Of a DNA stretch of 64,000 nucleotides, positions 45,631 through 57,375 are shown piece after piece. The stretch is taken from the NCBI GenBank assembly GCA_033239525.1, contig BSYO01000030.1, positions 3,324,850 through 3,388,849 of the forward strand, given 5' to 3'. Below the pieces are notes generated by a model, which searched no databases, was not told where the DNA came from, and saw only the letters and a program-made list of their open reading frames with translations. This DNA comes from Nepenthes gracilis. Taxonomy: Eukaryota > Streptophyta > Magnoliopsida > Caryophyllales > Nepenthaceae. A program made the translations under genes and the position numbers. The first letter of the stretch is position 1, and the number at the start of each line of letters is the position of its first letter.

Positions 45631-47160
45631 ATGGTGAACACCCGGGCACAGGCTAGCACTCCTGCGGTGGAAGTCACCACCCAAAATGAAGTTCCCCCCG
45701 CAGGGAACCAGGCAAACGATCAACCGGAGCCTGACGTCCGCTGCCTGGTTGTGGACATAAACGATTTGAAGGAGGTCCTCCTCACTGTATGCGAGAACAC
45801 TGGGACTGTCTGGCCCAGAACAGCTCCTCCAGCAACCCAGGCCTCCACCTCAAAGAGAGAAAAGAGTCGAGAGGTCGCTCGTAGGAGGCGAGCTAACCGA
45901 CTCGACCGCGTTGCAGCCCCGGCGGCCCCAAGTGAAAATGGCCAGAATGAGGCGGAAAGCCATCCTGCCGACGATGACAGGGAGGACAGCCCCGAAGGGC
46001 GCAACCCCCATAACTCGCGTGGCAATAGGAGGCCACCCGCCGCAGGCTCCAACGGCGAACACGCCTCCCAGGCGGAGAGTCGCCACCCCCGACGAGCTCA
46101 GACACACCTCCAAGGCAATACGGAGCTCCGTGACGTCCTCAATCCGCGGAGAGGCTCTACGGACCCCTCGATGGAGGAGAAAGTCAAGGTGTTGTGGGAC
46201 ACCCTACATAAGGATAAACCCACAACCTCCTCCGCCGATCTCCGTAGATCGCCCTTCGCCATGGACTTGCGGACGCAGCCGTTGCCAAGCAAGTTCAAAA
46301 TGCCAGTCCTGGAGGGGTACGACGGAAGTAAGGACCCGATGGACCACCTCAACTGCTTCCGCACCCACCTCTCTCTACAAGGGGCAAGCGAGGCCCTGAT
46401 GTGCCAGTGTTTCCCCGTCACCCTTAGGGGTGACGCGCTGCTCTGGTTCCACGGCCTCCCCTCGAACTCCATACGCTCGTTCGACGAGCTTGCTGATAGC
46501 TTCTTAAGCCAGTTCGCCTCCAGAAGAAGGGAGGAAAGACAACCCTGGCACCTAGTCCACCTTCGCCAAAGGACGGATGAAAGTCTGAAGCGATTTCTGG
46601 ACCGTTTCATTACTGAGGCGCGGCGGATCCCCCACCTCTTCGACGAGCTGAAACTCAACGCCTTCGTCGCCACACTGGCGGCGGGGGATTTCTTCAAACA
46701 TCTATCGCACCAGCGCCCTCAGACCTTCCGGGAGGCTGAGACCATTGCCCGGGCGTACATCACGGCCGAAGAGGCTAATGAGGCGAAGCGCCCCGAGCGA
46801 GTGGACCGGCCCCTGAAAGCCCCTAGAGCTTCTGAAGGAAGAAAGAGGGACAATGACGAGCAGCGCTTCTCGGAGCGCCAGCAAGCCTTGCCCCCAGCCA
46901 CGGCCCAAAAGGGATTACAGCAGGACCTCGCTGACCCCGCTGAACGATAGCCGCGCGAACATCCTGATGCAAATCCAGGATGAAAAATTCTTCAAGTGGC
47001 CAAAAATGCCCAAAGGTCCCAAATGCCGGCAATGACTGCACGGGTACCACCACTGTATGCAGGGCACTTGGTTGAACCGCCGCACCACGCAATAGAAAAT
47101 CGAAGATCTGATCCGGCGCGGACACTTGAAGCGGTTCGTGAAGAGTCCGGGGCAGGAACC
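45631..47160 (+). pseudogene. Tat-D gag (N-terminal and capsid core intact, zinc-knuckle region broken)
   Basis: Starts MVNTRAQASTPAVEV. An acidic/basic low-complexity region is followed by the Retrotrans_gag-type core from MPVLEGYDGSKDPMDHLNCF through WFHGLPSNSIRSFDELADSFLSQF and LKRFLDRFITEARRIPHL (46300-46740). The frame stops at 46948-46950. In another frame NILMQIQDEKFFKWPK (46957-47004) and IEDLIRRGHLKRFVKSPG (about 47100-47155) are the Tat gag C-terminal segments, but the C-X2-C-X4-H-X4-C knuckle expected between them is not legible. Confidence 0.85.
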
Positions 47161-50100
47161 TGCAAACCTCGACGGTGAGGCCAGCGAGCCTCCGAGAGCC
47201 CGCACGGCTGTTGGCGTAGTCCACATGATTTCTTTCGCCGGCGCTGCAAGCGCCAGGCGCGGACAGCCGGAGACAACTTCCAACAACAAGCGGGCGAAGA
47301 TAGGGGTTAGGAACGATATCATTAGCTTTAGTAGCGACGACATGGCTCATGTAACCTCTCCCCACACTGACCCCCTTGTTGTATCGGCCCTTGTTTCAGC
47401 TGGTGGTGATGACTACCAACTGAAACGGGTCTTCATTGATAATGGAAGTTCACAAAATTTACTGTATCTTACTACGTTCCTTAAACTTGGACTAAAACGG
47501 AGCCAAATGAAGGCTGCAAGCAAACCATTGTACGGCTTGGACAACGAGCCGGTTCCCGTGCAAGGGATAGTGCGGCTGGAAGTCACGATGGGGACACATC
47601 CGCGCTCCATGACGCGCGAGCTGGCGTTCCTTGTCGTCGACCTTCCATCCGTCTACAACGCCATATTCGGCAGACCTTTCTTGACTGCCTTCGAAGCCGT
47701 AACGTCTATCCCGCATCTAAAGGTGAAATTTCCCACCCCCTGGGGCGTGGGAGAAGTTCTTGGAGAGCAAGAAATGGGACGGACCTGCTACCTGTCCCAA
47801 ATCAACCTCGTGGCACCATGCAAGTCGAGCGAAGACCTTGATCTCCGCGATGAGACGTCGCTGTAACAGGCCCAGTCAGTGGAGGACACTGAGGCAATCC
47901 CGCTTAACCCTTCCGATCCGGAATGGTACGTCAACGTGGGGATATCCCTTCAACCTACAGAGCGCGACAGGTTGATTACCTTCCTTAGGGCTAACTCCGA
48001 CGTGTTCGCCTGGGTCCCCGCTGACATGCCCAGGATATCGGCCCATGTCATAGTCCACAAGCTGGGCCTTGACGTGAGCCAAAAACCCGTTCGGCAGAAG
48101 CGGAGGAACCACTCCGTCGAGAAGTTGGTCGCCATCAGGGAAGAAGTGAAGAGGCTCCTGGACGCCGGATTCATCAGAGAAGTCCAGTACCCGGAGTGGT
48201 TGTCCAACGTCGTGCTGGTGAAAAAGAGCAGCGGCAAGTGGCAGATGTGCGTCGACTTCACGGATGTGAATAAGGCCTGCCCCAAAGATAGCTTTCCGCT
48301 TCCCAGGATCGACCAGCTTGTGGATTCCACATCCGGGCACGAACTACTGAGCTTCATGGACGCATACTCTGGGTACAACCAGATCCGAATGGAGCCAGAA
48401 GACGAGGAGCACACCTCGTTCATGACAGATCAAGGGACATATTGTTATAAAATGATGCCCTTTGGTCTCAAGAATACTAGCGCGATGTACCAGCGCCTTG
48501 TGAACAAAATGTTTGAAGCTCAAATCGGGCGAAACGTGGAGGTGTACGTCGATGACATGCTCGTGAAAAGAAAAGTCGCGAGCCACCACGTCAACGACTT
48601 AGATGAGACCTTTCAGGTCCTCCGACGGCATGGGATGAAGTTCAATCCTGTCAAATGCGCGTTCCGGGTGACCTCTGGAAAGTTCTTAGGCTTCATCGTG
48701 TCCCAACGCGGCATAGAGGCCAATCCAGAAAAGATCAACGCCATACTCGACTTGAACCCTCCGCGGACAATAAAAGAAGTTCAGAAGCTGACAGGGCGGA
48801 TAGCCACCCTCTCGCGGTTCCTAGCCAAGTCAGCCGAGAAATATTTGCCCTTCTTCAAGGCGCTAAGGGGCACCAAATCGCACGGGTTCAAGTGGAATGA
48901 AGAATGTGACGGGCCTTCGAGAATCAAGACTTACCTCTCCAGCGCGCCGCTTTTAAGCTCGCCGCGCGAAGGGGAAGACCTCTATCTCTACCTAGCCACA
49001 TCGGCGTCAGCCCTCAGCTCCGTACTAGTTGCGGAGCACGAAGGCAGGCAACAGCCGATGTATTACGTAAGCCGAGTGCTGACTGACGTAGAGGCCCGCT
49101 ATCCGCATGCTGAAAAGATGGCGCTCGCGCTTGTCTACGCAGCGCGGAAGCTGCGACCCTACTTCCAGTCTCACCGGATCGTCGTACTGACGGACTAGCC
49201 GCTGAAGTCGATCTTGCAGAAACCGGAGACGTCAGGCCGGCTGGTTAAGTGGGCCGTCGAGTTAGGAGAGTTCGATCTAGAATTCCGGCCCCGGCCAGCC
49301 ATGAAGGGACAGGCCCTAGCAGACTTTATTGTCGAGGCGGTGACGCCAGCACGGGAAGAGGATAGCAATCTAGGAGGTATGGAGGGCGACGATTTTCCTG
49401 CGTGGACCCTGAACGTAGACGGATCATCTACCCAGACAGGCATCGGAGCTGGTATCGTGCTAAGGACGCCCGAGGGCGTGGAGATCGTATACTCCGTTAC
49501 CCTGGCCTTCCCGGCCACGAACAACGTTGCGGAGTATGAGGCCCTTCTCGCGGGTCTACGGCTGGCGAGGGAGTGTTCCGCACGGTCGTTGGTCGTGCGT
49601 AGTGACTCTGAACTTTTGGTCAATCAGGTGAAGGGGAACTTCGAAGCCTCGAACCCACAACTTGTGAGGTACCTGGCGAAAGTAAGGGCACTGATCCCTG
49701 AGTTCGGACGGTTTTAGATCGAGCATATCCGAGATCGGAACAAACGCTTTCGGGACGATCGCCCGACGCCCGCCGAAAGCCGAGAGCAAAGTCTGTGAAG
49801 GAACCCGGGGAAGTCTGAACGTTACCCATCGGCCGAAGACAAAGAAGTCCTTCATATCGACACGAGGGACAACTAGAGGACGCCATACGTAAGGTTCCTA
49901 ACTGAGGGAACCCTACCAGAAGACATCAACGAAGCCAAGCGAATCAAGAAGACGTCGGGATATTACACGGTCCTAAATGGGAGACTATACAGGCGAGGAT
50001 ACTCCACCCCTCTCCTGAAGTGCCTCACTCCGGAGGAAGCCGACTATGCGTTGGCAGAGGTACACCTGGGGCTGTGCAGATCACACATTGGCGGAAAGAG

Positions 50101-51075
50101 CTTAGCGTTCAATGTCATGCGGCAAGGGTTCTATTGGCCCACCATGAAACGAGATGCTATGGAATTCGTCCGCAAGTGTGAAAGTTGCCAGGTTCATGGC
50201 AACATGACGTACCAGCCGCACACCGAACTGCACTATCTCCAATCCCCATGGCCGTTCGCACAATGGGGGCTCGACATACTTGGACCCCTGCCAATGGCTG
50301 CCGGATAGAGGAAATTCTTAATCGTTGGCATTGACTAGTTTACGAAGTGGGTGGAAGCCGTCCCTCTCGTAAAGATCACGGAACAAAACGCAACGGAGTT
50401 CCTCCGTCAGGGCATTGCTTGCCGCTTTGGGGTTCCTGAGGTTGTAGTGACCGATAATGGAACCCAGTTCACCGGCAAGTGCTTTACAAAGTACTGCCGC
50501 GACCTTCGCATTAAGCTGGTGCACACGTCCGTGGCGCACCCTCAAGCAAACGGACAGGTCGAAGTCACCAACCGCACACTGCTGCACGGGCTGAAAACCA
50601 GATTGGAAGACGCAGGGGGCTCCTAGACTGAGGAGCTACCGTCAGTGCTATGGTCGTACCGAACAACTACGAGAGAGCCAACAAGGGAGACGCCCTTCAA
50701 CCTTTGCTTTGGGGTGAGGCTGTGGTACCGTGGAAATGGGGATGCCAAACTGCGGATCGAATGCTTCGACCCAGCCACCAATGAACGAAGGCTTCGGGAA
50801 GGTCTGGACTTGCTCTCGGAAGTTCGAGACGCCGCACGACTCAGAACCGCGGCCTACCAACAGCGAATCGTACGGTACTACAACAAGCGAGTAAAGGCAC
50901 GCCCGTTGGAAGTTGGAGATCTGGTCCTTCGGAGCGTAGAGGCGGCCCCGGGTGGGAGGGGTCATTCCTCGTCTCCGCAATCCTCTGGAGCGGAGCGTAC
51001 AAGCTACGCCCCCAGAACGGAAAACTGGTCCCGCGGACCTGGAACGCTGCCAACTTAAGGAAATATTATCAGTAA
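47161..51075 (+). pseudogene. Tat-D pol: protease, RT, RNase H, archaeal-type RNase H, integrase
   Basis: Protease site VFIDNGSSQNLL (47429-47464). RT is uninterrupted from 47879 with FLDAGF, MPFGLKNTSAMYQ and YVDD at 48545-48556. RNase H reads DLYLYLATSASALSSVLV to LTD at 49195. The second RNase H has WTLNVDGSSTQTGIGAGIVL, YEALLAGLRLARE and SDSELLVNQV (49405-49630). Integrase has VHLGLCRSHIGGK/KCESCQVHG zinc module and D-D-E in LDILGPLP, VTDNGTQFTG and NGQVEVTNRT, ending KYYQ at 51072. In-frame stops lie at 47864, 49196, 49715, 49874, 50306, 50336 and 50624; a shift occurs near 50950. It needs trans help to move. Confidence 0.9.
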
Positions 51076-52139
51076 TGCAACTCCAACTTAGGTAAGTCGC
51101 ACACGCATGCATCATAACGAGTGCTTGAATATGAGTTTTATCTTCGATTAACATGATTGCTTTATCATCCTGCATATTCATTCGTGTGAGTTAGTGACAT
51201 GCATCGCATTCTTAAATCAAACGACCTAGACTGTCCCTAAGTCGGGAGAACAAGCGTCCGTCCGTAAAAAACTACCTTGGCTCGGTGCCAAAGGTCCAAA
51301 GCGAGACCATCCCGAGACTCCGTCCTCACGCCCGAGTGGCCTAGGGACGGCTTTATTCACCATGGCCCCGCGCCAAAAGGCCCCAGCGGCCACCCTGAGA
51401 CTAAGCCCCGTGCTAGGTAGCACGGAGGCATCCAACCCGTAGGGAGGAAAAAGGATCCAGGCGATCCATTCCAAAGGCTTCACGCCAACGACCCGTGCGG
51501 TCAAAGCATTAGGCCTGGGGGCTCCCTGAGTCCCAACTCTCCGGCCAACGAAACCTTAGGGGGCAAAGAATCGCAGGCGTGCGGGACCTTCTCTAACAGA
51601 AGAGAGCGCCCTCTGTCGACAATGGTCGTGGGCTAGGACCTCAACTTGGTGATTATAACGCTTTGAGCAGGAGCGACGCACCTCCCGCAATCGTACGCGA
51701 CCGAGTCCTAGACCCAGGAGTCCGGTTACCGCGGCCTAACCGCTGCGCTGACCGTCGTTGAGGCTCCAGGGGCTTGGCGATGACATCCGCTTCACCGGAT
51801 CGAGCCCCCCAAACGTGTGAGCTGTGATGACATCCTCTTACGAAGGACGAGCACCACGCAAGAAGGCGCCTGGATAGGGCCTTAATAACAGCGGCTCCAA
51901 AGAGCCCAACGTTCAAACATGAAGCATGATCCAACAGACGAAAACAAAAGCGAAAAGTAAGCAACACTCTACGACAGAAAAAGCATGGACGCGAAGTATA
52001 AAACGATGCTTCTCATTCATGCAAAAACGAACATGTTACAAAGACAAAGACAAAGACCAATCTCAAAAACCAGCGCAAGCCGAGACTAATCTGGCAAACT
52101 CGACGGACCAGCCCCCTCGTGAAAATCCTTCAACCGAGA
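51076..52139. other. Tat-D spacer between pol and antisense genes
   Basis: GC-rich, no recognised domain. Convergent 3' ends of pol (+) and the antisense gene (-) lie at its borders. I saw no clear tandem array comparable to that of element C. Confidence 0.6.
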
Positions 52140-53986
52140 CGCCGCGTCTACTCCGGTGTTTCCCGGGTGAAAAGCGCCCTCAGGAACGTGGGGAGCAACC
52201 AAAGAAGCAATCCTGCGACATAGGAGGATGCCGTCCTAATACCGGGCCTCCAACGCCAGCTGTATTTTCGCAGAAGAATGACGGCCAACCATTTCACAGG
52301 CGAACCTAGTGACTCTTTCCTCCGCAGCGGTGAGAAGACCCTCCAGCTGCTCAACTCTCTGCCGCAGCTGCCCGATCTCCTCTGTAAGAGATGCGATCTG
52401 GGCCTGACCGCTGTAGACGAGTTGCTATCCGCTGAGGATGGTCCGCTGTAGGTCCCCGCAAAAAAGGGAAGCTTGAGCATCGAAGGGGACCACACCACCA
52501 GGAACCTGCATAGAAGGCAAGGTCAGAGACATTCCCAAAATAAGCGACAAAGGGATAGGGCCAGAAAGAAGCAACCGTGCCAGAGAAGAGGTGACGCGCG
52601 GAGAGCGTGCAGATTACTCGGGAGAGCCTCTCCCTGGGTCTCCGCTCTTTCGCCTGCTGGAGGCGGGCTGGCTGGAAGCACGACGGCCGTAGGAGCGCTC
52701 GAAGGCTCCTGCCTCGAGGACGTCCCGGCTGCCCCTTCGCTAGCCCCGACCGGATCAGCGGTGAACGCGACGCCTTCCTCTGAAGACAGGATCGAACCTC
52801 CCGGAGGCCCGAACTCAGAGATGGGCTCCGCAAAGATCACAGCTGGCTCTCCCGAGCTCCACGGCCCGTCGGCCGGCATGTATAGCGGCGAATGGCTCCT
52901 CCGGATCCTCTAATATGACAACATCGTCCGATGCCTCAACAGCACAACTAGCGGGTGGGTCCCCAGTGGGTAGAGACTCGATCTCGCAGACTTCGCTAGT
53001 GGCTTGTTCCGCGATCAAAGTCGACGAGGGTTCGGCAGTTTTCCTCTGGCGACCCGCACTCACAGGTCTCTTCGGAGCCGGACTTCCCGTAATGGAAAGA
53101 CCGGCGACTCGTCTCCGGGACCTCCTCAAAGGGGTCCCTTCGGCTTCCCTTAGCCTTTTAAGGGCCGCCGCATCCTCATCGTCGCTCGACGACGACGCCA
53201 GCAACGAACAGCTTCCCTCCTCATTCCCTCCGGGCGGTAGGGAAGTGGCTGTATCTTCAGGGAACTCCTTGCCAGGACCGGCTATCGCCCAACCAGCAGG
53301 AGGTCTCCATCTGCCAATCTCAAACGTGATGGATGTGAGGAAATAGCCCTGGGTCGAAAACCTCTTCTCTTCCGACTTAAGGACGGATATCAGCTTCGAA
53401 GATCCCGCAACGTCCTCATCGGTGGGCTTGTCCCGGAAGTATTCTGAGATGGGGCCCCATGCCCTCGGAAGCTCACAATCAGGGGGCTCCTGCAGGAAGA
53501 ATAAGCGCTCCTTCCAGCCCTTCACGGAGTCAGGATTGGTGCCGCAAAGATTGAACCCCGGCTTGGAGGAGAGCGATACCCAGTCCTCCGACTCCGTGAA
53601 CCGAAAAATTATCCTTGCTGCCTTCGCATCGAAGGTGCATTCGTGCATAAGAGCAAAAACGCACAGAGATACCAGATAGCGCAAGGCATTGGGATGTAGC
53701 CTTGCCATCGGAACTCCCAGCGCGTCAACCACCGCGTACAAAGAGCAGTTCAGCGAAAAACGAAGCCCCCCCTCAGATGGTGCTCGTACACCGTGATAAA
53801 GCCCGTTGGAGGGGCGTTGGCTCTGTCCAACGCGCCGGGAACGCGGTAACTCCAGTCACTGGGAATCACGTAGTCTACCATAAGGGAGGCGATGTGCCCA
53901 GCAGTCATGACAGACCTGGTGTAGAGAACACCGTGGCGCACGGCTCTGGAGGCACGGGAAGAAGAAGAGCTCTATACTTTTGCTGC
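52140..53986 (-). pseudogene. Tat-D antisense gene 1 (PF04195-like, candidate intron, C-terminal module)
   Basis: Starts MAAKV followed by a TAG. PPTGFITVYEHHLRGGF, after a one-base slip in a G-run (C-run 53766-53772 on +), is followed by MARLHPNALRYLVSLCVF (53741 down), the PF04195-like core. The long Ser/acidic middle has basic clusters (RRSRRRVAG, APKRP). A GTAATC donor near 52612 and the acceptor CTTCTATGCAG near 52509 suggest a short intron. The C-part has coiled coil AQIASLTEEIGQLRQRVEQLE, then DGILLCRRIASLV (about 52225-52187), interrupted by a TAG before DGI. Parallel to the genes in Tat-B and C. Confidence 0.7.
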
Positions 53987-54440
53987 CATTTGTCTCTCGA
54001 AAATCACAAGTGTAAATGAGGAAGAAATCGGCGGAAGAGAGGAAACGATCGTCACTTGGTTTAAATAGGCAACGCCAAGCCAAAAGGCAGGAAACCGAAA
54101 CGCCACCGCCACCGGAGATTGAAACACGTGGTGGCATCCAGGCGCACCACAGAATCTCAATCGATTGCAATGATGGCTAGGCGCCAGGCTAACGGGCGCG
54201 ACCCTTCAGCTGCCTGGCTAGGGTCCACACTGGCGCCGCCGCATTAAATGGGGGCTCACGATAGCAGAACCCCTGAAGACGCGCCCGATAAGCGCAAAAT
54301 AAAAAAAAAGAAAAGAAAAAAGAAGAAAAACTCCTTCGGCGGACAAAGTGGAACGAAGAACTAACAATTCTTATTATGCCAACAAATTTTCGTTACAACG
54401 GCTACAACTAAAGAAGAAAAGCACAACAGTGGCAAAACGG

Positions 54441-55010
54441 CTAGCGGTCCCGGTGGCCAGTGGAAGAACTTTGGACGTGATAATCCACCAACTGGCGGCG
54501 AGTTCTGGCTTGCGAATTGCGAGGGTCTAGAACCCCCACGCGGAAACCCGGATCCTCTAGCGATGCCAGTCTCCGAGCGAGCCTGAAGGCATTAAAGTAA
54601 GACTGCTCCAAGGCGGGATCCACTCCCTCCGGCCGGAGCCTCATCCTCAGCTCCGACCGTAACTCTGCAACTTCAGCCTCGTGTTGCTGCCTGAGCCGCT
54701 CCGTTTCTCCTTCAAGTGCCAATATGCGGTCCTGCGCCCCCACGTTGGCACCCACCAGTCGTGAGGCCCTGGCCTCCGACTCGGCCAGAGCGCTCTCCAA
54801 ATGTGCGACGCGGGCCCTCAGCCATTCCACCTGAATCACAGCGACCCCTCGACGCGGTTGGACTCTCTTGAAACCTAGAGGCGGTCCCCGGCTCCGCGAA
54901 GGGCCAGCAACCGTGGCTTCAGAACGGGCCTCTCCCGAGGACCTAGGGGCGTGAGAGCCAAACTCAGACTCAGCAGAGGAGCGTTCTGAGTCGCTGGATG
55001 TGTCGTCCAT
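54441..55010 (-). CDS. Tat-D antisense ORF 2: Ser/Arg-rich plus coiled-coil protein, 189 aa, intact
   Basis: Open from MDDTSSDSERSSAES at 55010 to the stop at 54441. The N-terminal third is Ser- and acid-rich with basic SRSRGPPLGFKR. Residues about 60-130 form heptads (LRARVAHLESALAESEARA, LALEGETERLRQQHEAEVAEL). The C-part YFNAFRLARRLASLEDPGF, VGVLDPRNS repeats the module that ends antisense gene 1 in all three Tat elements. It may be a duplicated C-terminal half. It is the only antisense ORF here with no stop. No known function. Confidence 0.6.
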   Translation of the reverse strand: MDDTSSDSERSSAESEFGSHAPRSSGEARSEATVAGPSRSRGPPLGFKRVQPRRGVAVIQVEWLRARVAHLESALAESEARASRLVGANVGAQDRILALEGETERLRQQHEAEVAELRSELRMRLRPEGVDPALEQSYFNAFRLARRLASLEDPGFRVGVLDPRNSQARTRRQLVDYHVQSSSTGHRDR

Positions 55011-56372
55011 TGATTTTACGACAAGGAAACACGCAGAGAAAGATCAGACTGCCAGTAGGTGTACAAGTGCAGGGATGTGCCAGATTTCGGGAAAAAGTGA
55101 CGTATTTAAATAGGCAAATCTTCTCCTGAAAGGGCGGCAACTCCAAAAGGCGGAAGGCATTTAAGGAAGAACCAATGAGGACTCTCCACGTAGGAGGCCC
55201 CTAAAAGCTTGCGCGTTTCCAAGACGAAACGACGTCCCTTGGCCGCGCAGAAATTAAATGCGTTGGCTGTCCCAAAAGACGTGACGATTGACAGGGACTC
55301 CACGAGCCTCCAAAGGATGACGCGTGGATCCTCGGGGCAAAGCGCCCAGCGACGGAAGAGCATTCACGAAGACAAGACAAAAATTGAAGACAGAAGGAGG
55401 CTACTTCTTTTATTAATCAATGCTTTCTTACAAAGTACAAGATCTACAACCATGAAGCTGCGAGAAAGACGAAAGAAGACTGTGGTGCGAAGCCCCGTAT
55501 GCTCCCTTGCCGTGCCCCAGGTGAGCTCGGCGAACGTGATCTGCGCCAGATCCCGACGGCGAAAGCAGTCGGTATTTCGCCAAGCGCACTGGACCGGAGG
55601 CAAGGGGCATCCCCGATGGAGGTTTAAAGCGTCCAATCCACCGGGGTCAAGGAAGCACTGAAGTCAGGCATTCCGGGAAAGATGGGCAAAAAACCCAGCT
55701 TCCACGGAGGGCTACTGACCTTGCACTCCTCCCGCGGTCAGTGCCCTGGCGTGGCTCGCGGAGTGGTCTCCTGCGAAAACCGTCACCTAACAGGCGAAGG
55801 CAGCCGCAGGGATCCTCCAAGAATCCGCTCAAGCCAGCCAGGCCACAACCCGGAAGGAAGCACGCGGCGATAGCAGAATGGCTGAGCCATTCTCGTTAGC
55901 AAAGAAGGAAAGTCACAGGCCATGGGCTACAATGGTCTCCACCAGGAATCTCAGGCATACGAGTGGTCCATCCAACTCCTTCTCGAATGCCCGCCAAAGG
56001 CGGGGAGAGCCAGAATCTTCTCATTGCCTCCTGATTTGCTGACAAGGGATGGACTCAACTCACTCAAGTGCCCCTCCTATTTATGGGCAGGGTGCAGGCT
56101 ATCCCCTCACCCAGCGCAACACGGCATCCAGCAAACGTCTTTCGGGCAACGCGGAATGGCCCAGTGGTCGACGCAACCCAAGGCGCGCGAATCTCGCCCG
56201 ATGAAGTGATTTCGGTCACGGCGGCGCTGGCTTTGCCCCGGCTCCACGGGAAAGGCGCGAATCCGGAAGACAACAAAAATGGCGCGGCACGAGGAAGGGT
56301 ATGAGGCTGCGGAAATGGGCCCAGAGGACATTCCAGGCCCGACCACTGGCCGGCCCAGGCATGGGGGGCTAG
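55011..56372. other. Tat-D 3' untranslated region and PPT
   Basis: Contains small overlapping ORFs in all frames but none with recognisable content. Ends in the polypurine tract GGCATGGGGGGCTAG (56358-56372) before the LTR. The antisense genes would need promoters within about 55020-56372; TATTTAAATA (55099-55108) and TTTAAATAG (54058-54066) are AT islands just upstream of the two antisense starts and could be TATA-like. Confidence 0.5.
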
Positions 56373-57375
56373 TGTTGGGTCCCATGTCCTGGCCCATGAG
56401 ACATGCCCAGGCCCACGAAGCAGGTCGCGGCCCATAAAGGATCCAGAAGCCCACGTGAAGCGGTCAGCCCAGTCCAAGAGTTCTGGGGCACGAGCCCACG
56501 ATGGAAGAAGGCAACAGAAACCTGCAGCGAATTAAATGCGTCACCGGGAACAGGCGAAAAAGGCGGAAAGGCTAGCCAATAGAGGCGTGGCTGGCGCAGC
56601 GCCAACGGCACCCGCTGCCGTTTGCAGGTGGCCAACTAATCCCCGCTCAGGGAAAAATTGGGCGTGGTCAACAACGCTCAGCAGCGTGCCAAGCACGGCA
56701 ACGGGACAGCCGGCGTAACCGGCGGTCCACGACAGCGACCAGCGGCGCGATTGCCCAAGCAACAGGCGTTTTGGCGCCCAAGAATCCAACGGGGAGAGGC
56801 GTATAAAAGCCCTCACACCCCACAGAGAAGAGGACCTTCTTTTGAGATCTCTTCGAGCATCTTTGATCCTCTACTTCCCTTTGAATCAAGAATTCAAACG
56901 GCAAATTGCACTCAATTTCTTCCCTCTTCTCTAATTAAGAACACGAGAGTGACGAGTCGAGATGGAGCACCGTCTCATCTGCAGTAGCTAACTCGCTCAC
57001 CTTCCCAGCATCTCCTTAGATCACGGGAAAGTCAGTTACCCATTGCGGTGCGTCAAGGAAGCCAAGCCTTCCACCACCTGCTCATTGCATTCTCCACATC
57101 ACCACACAAGCACCCCTTACGCCTACACAGCATTCCTCCGCGCACCCCTTTAGCGTGTGCCATTTCCGTTTATTGCGGGAATTTGCTGACTTGAGCGTCG
57201 GAGCGACCTCGGTGGGAGAAATCCTTCCGGACCCTTGACCTCTTGTTTGTTGTTTATGTTGTGCAGGTCCAGGTTCACAGGGACGGAGACCAGACCATTC
57301 TTCCAAAGCAGCCATACACTTAGGAACCCGAAGGCTCTCTAATCCGTACGACAACCGTGGGCCCGGGATGTAACA
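56373..57375 (+). repeat. Tat-D 3' LTR (1003 bp, complete)
   Basis: TGTTGGGTCCC...GGGATGTAACA. The first 209 bp have no partner in the left LTR; the remaining 794 bp match 44767-45559. Confidence 0.9.

Larger units (their letters stand above)
44767..57375 (+). mobile_element. Tat-D: nearly complete Tat-lineage Ty3/gypsy element, 12.6 kb
   Basis: LTR remnant 44767-45559; PBS TTGGCACCGTCTGTGG at 45560; gag 45631-47160; pol to 51075; antisense genes 53986-52140 and 55010-54441; PPT 56358-56372; full 3' LTR 56373-57375 (1003 bp). Two RNase H domains and antisense genes assign it to Tat. The left LTR lacks its first about 209 bp. The LTRs differ by only a few percent, so it is among the younger insertions here. 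The stops in pol are listed under the pol entry. It is much more GC-rich than its host DNA. Confidence 0.92.

Noticed and set aside
52523..53346. + strand ORFs opposite the Tat-D antisense gene
   Set aside because: Shadows of the GC-rich antisense gene; no recognised motif, while the minus frame carries the PF04195-like core.
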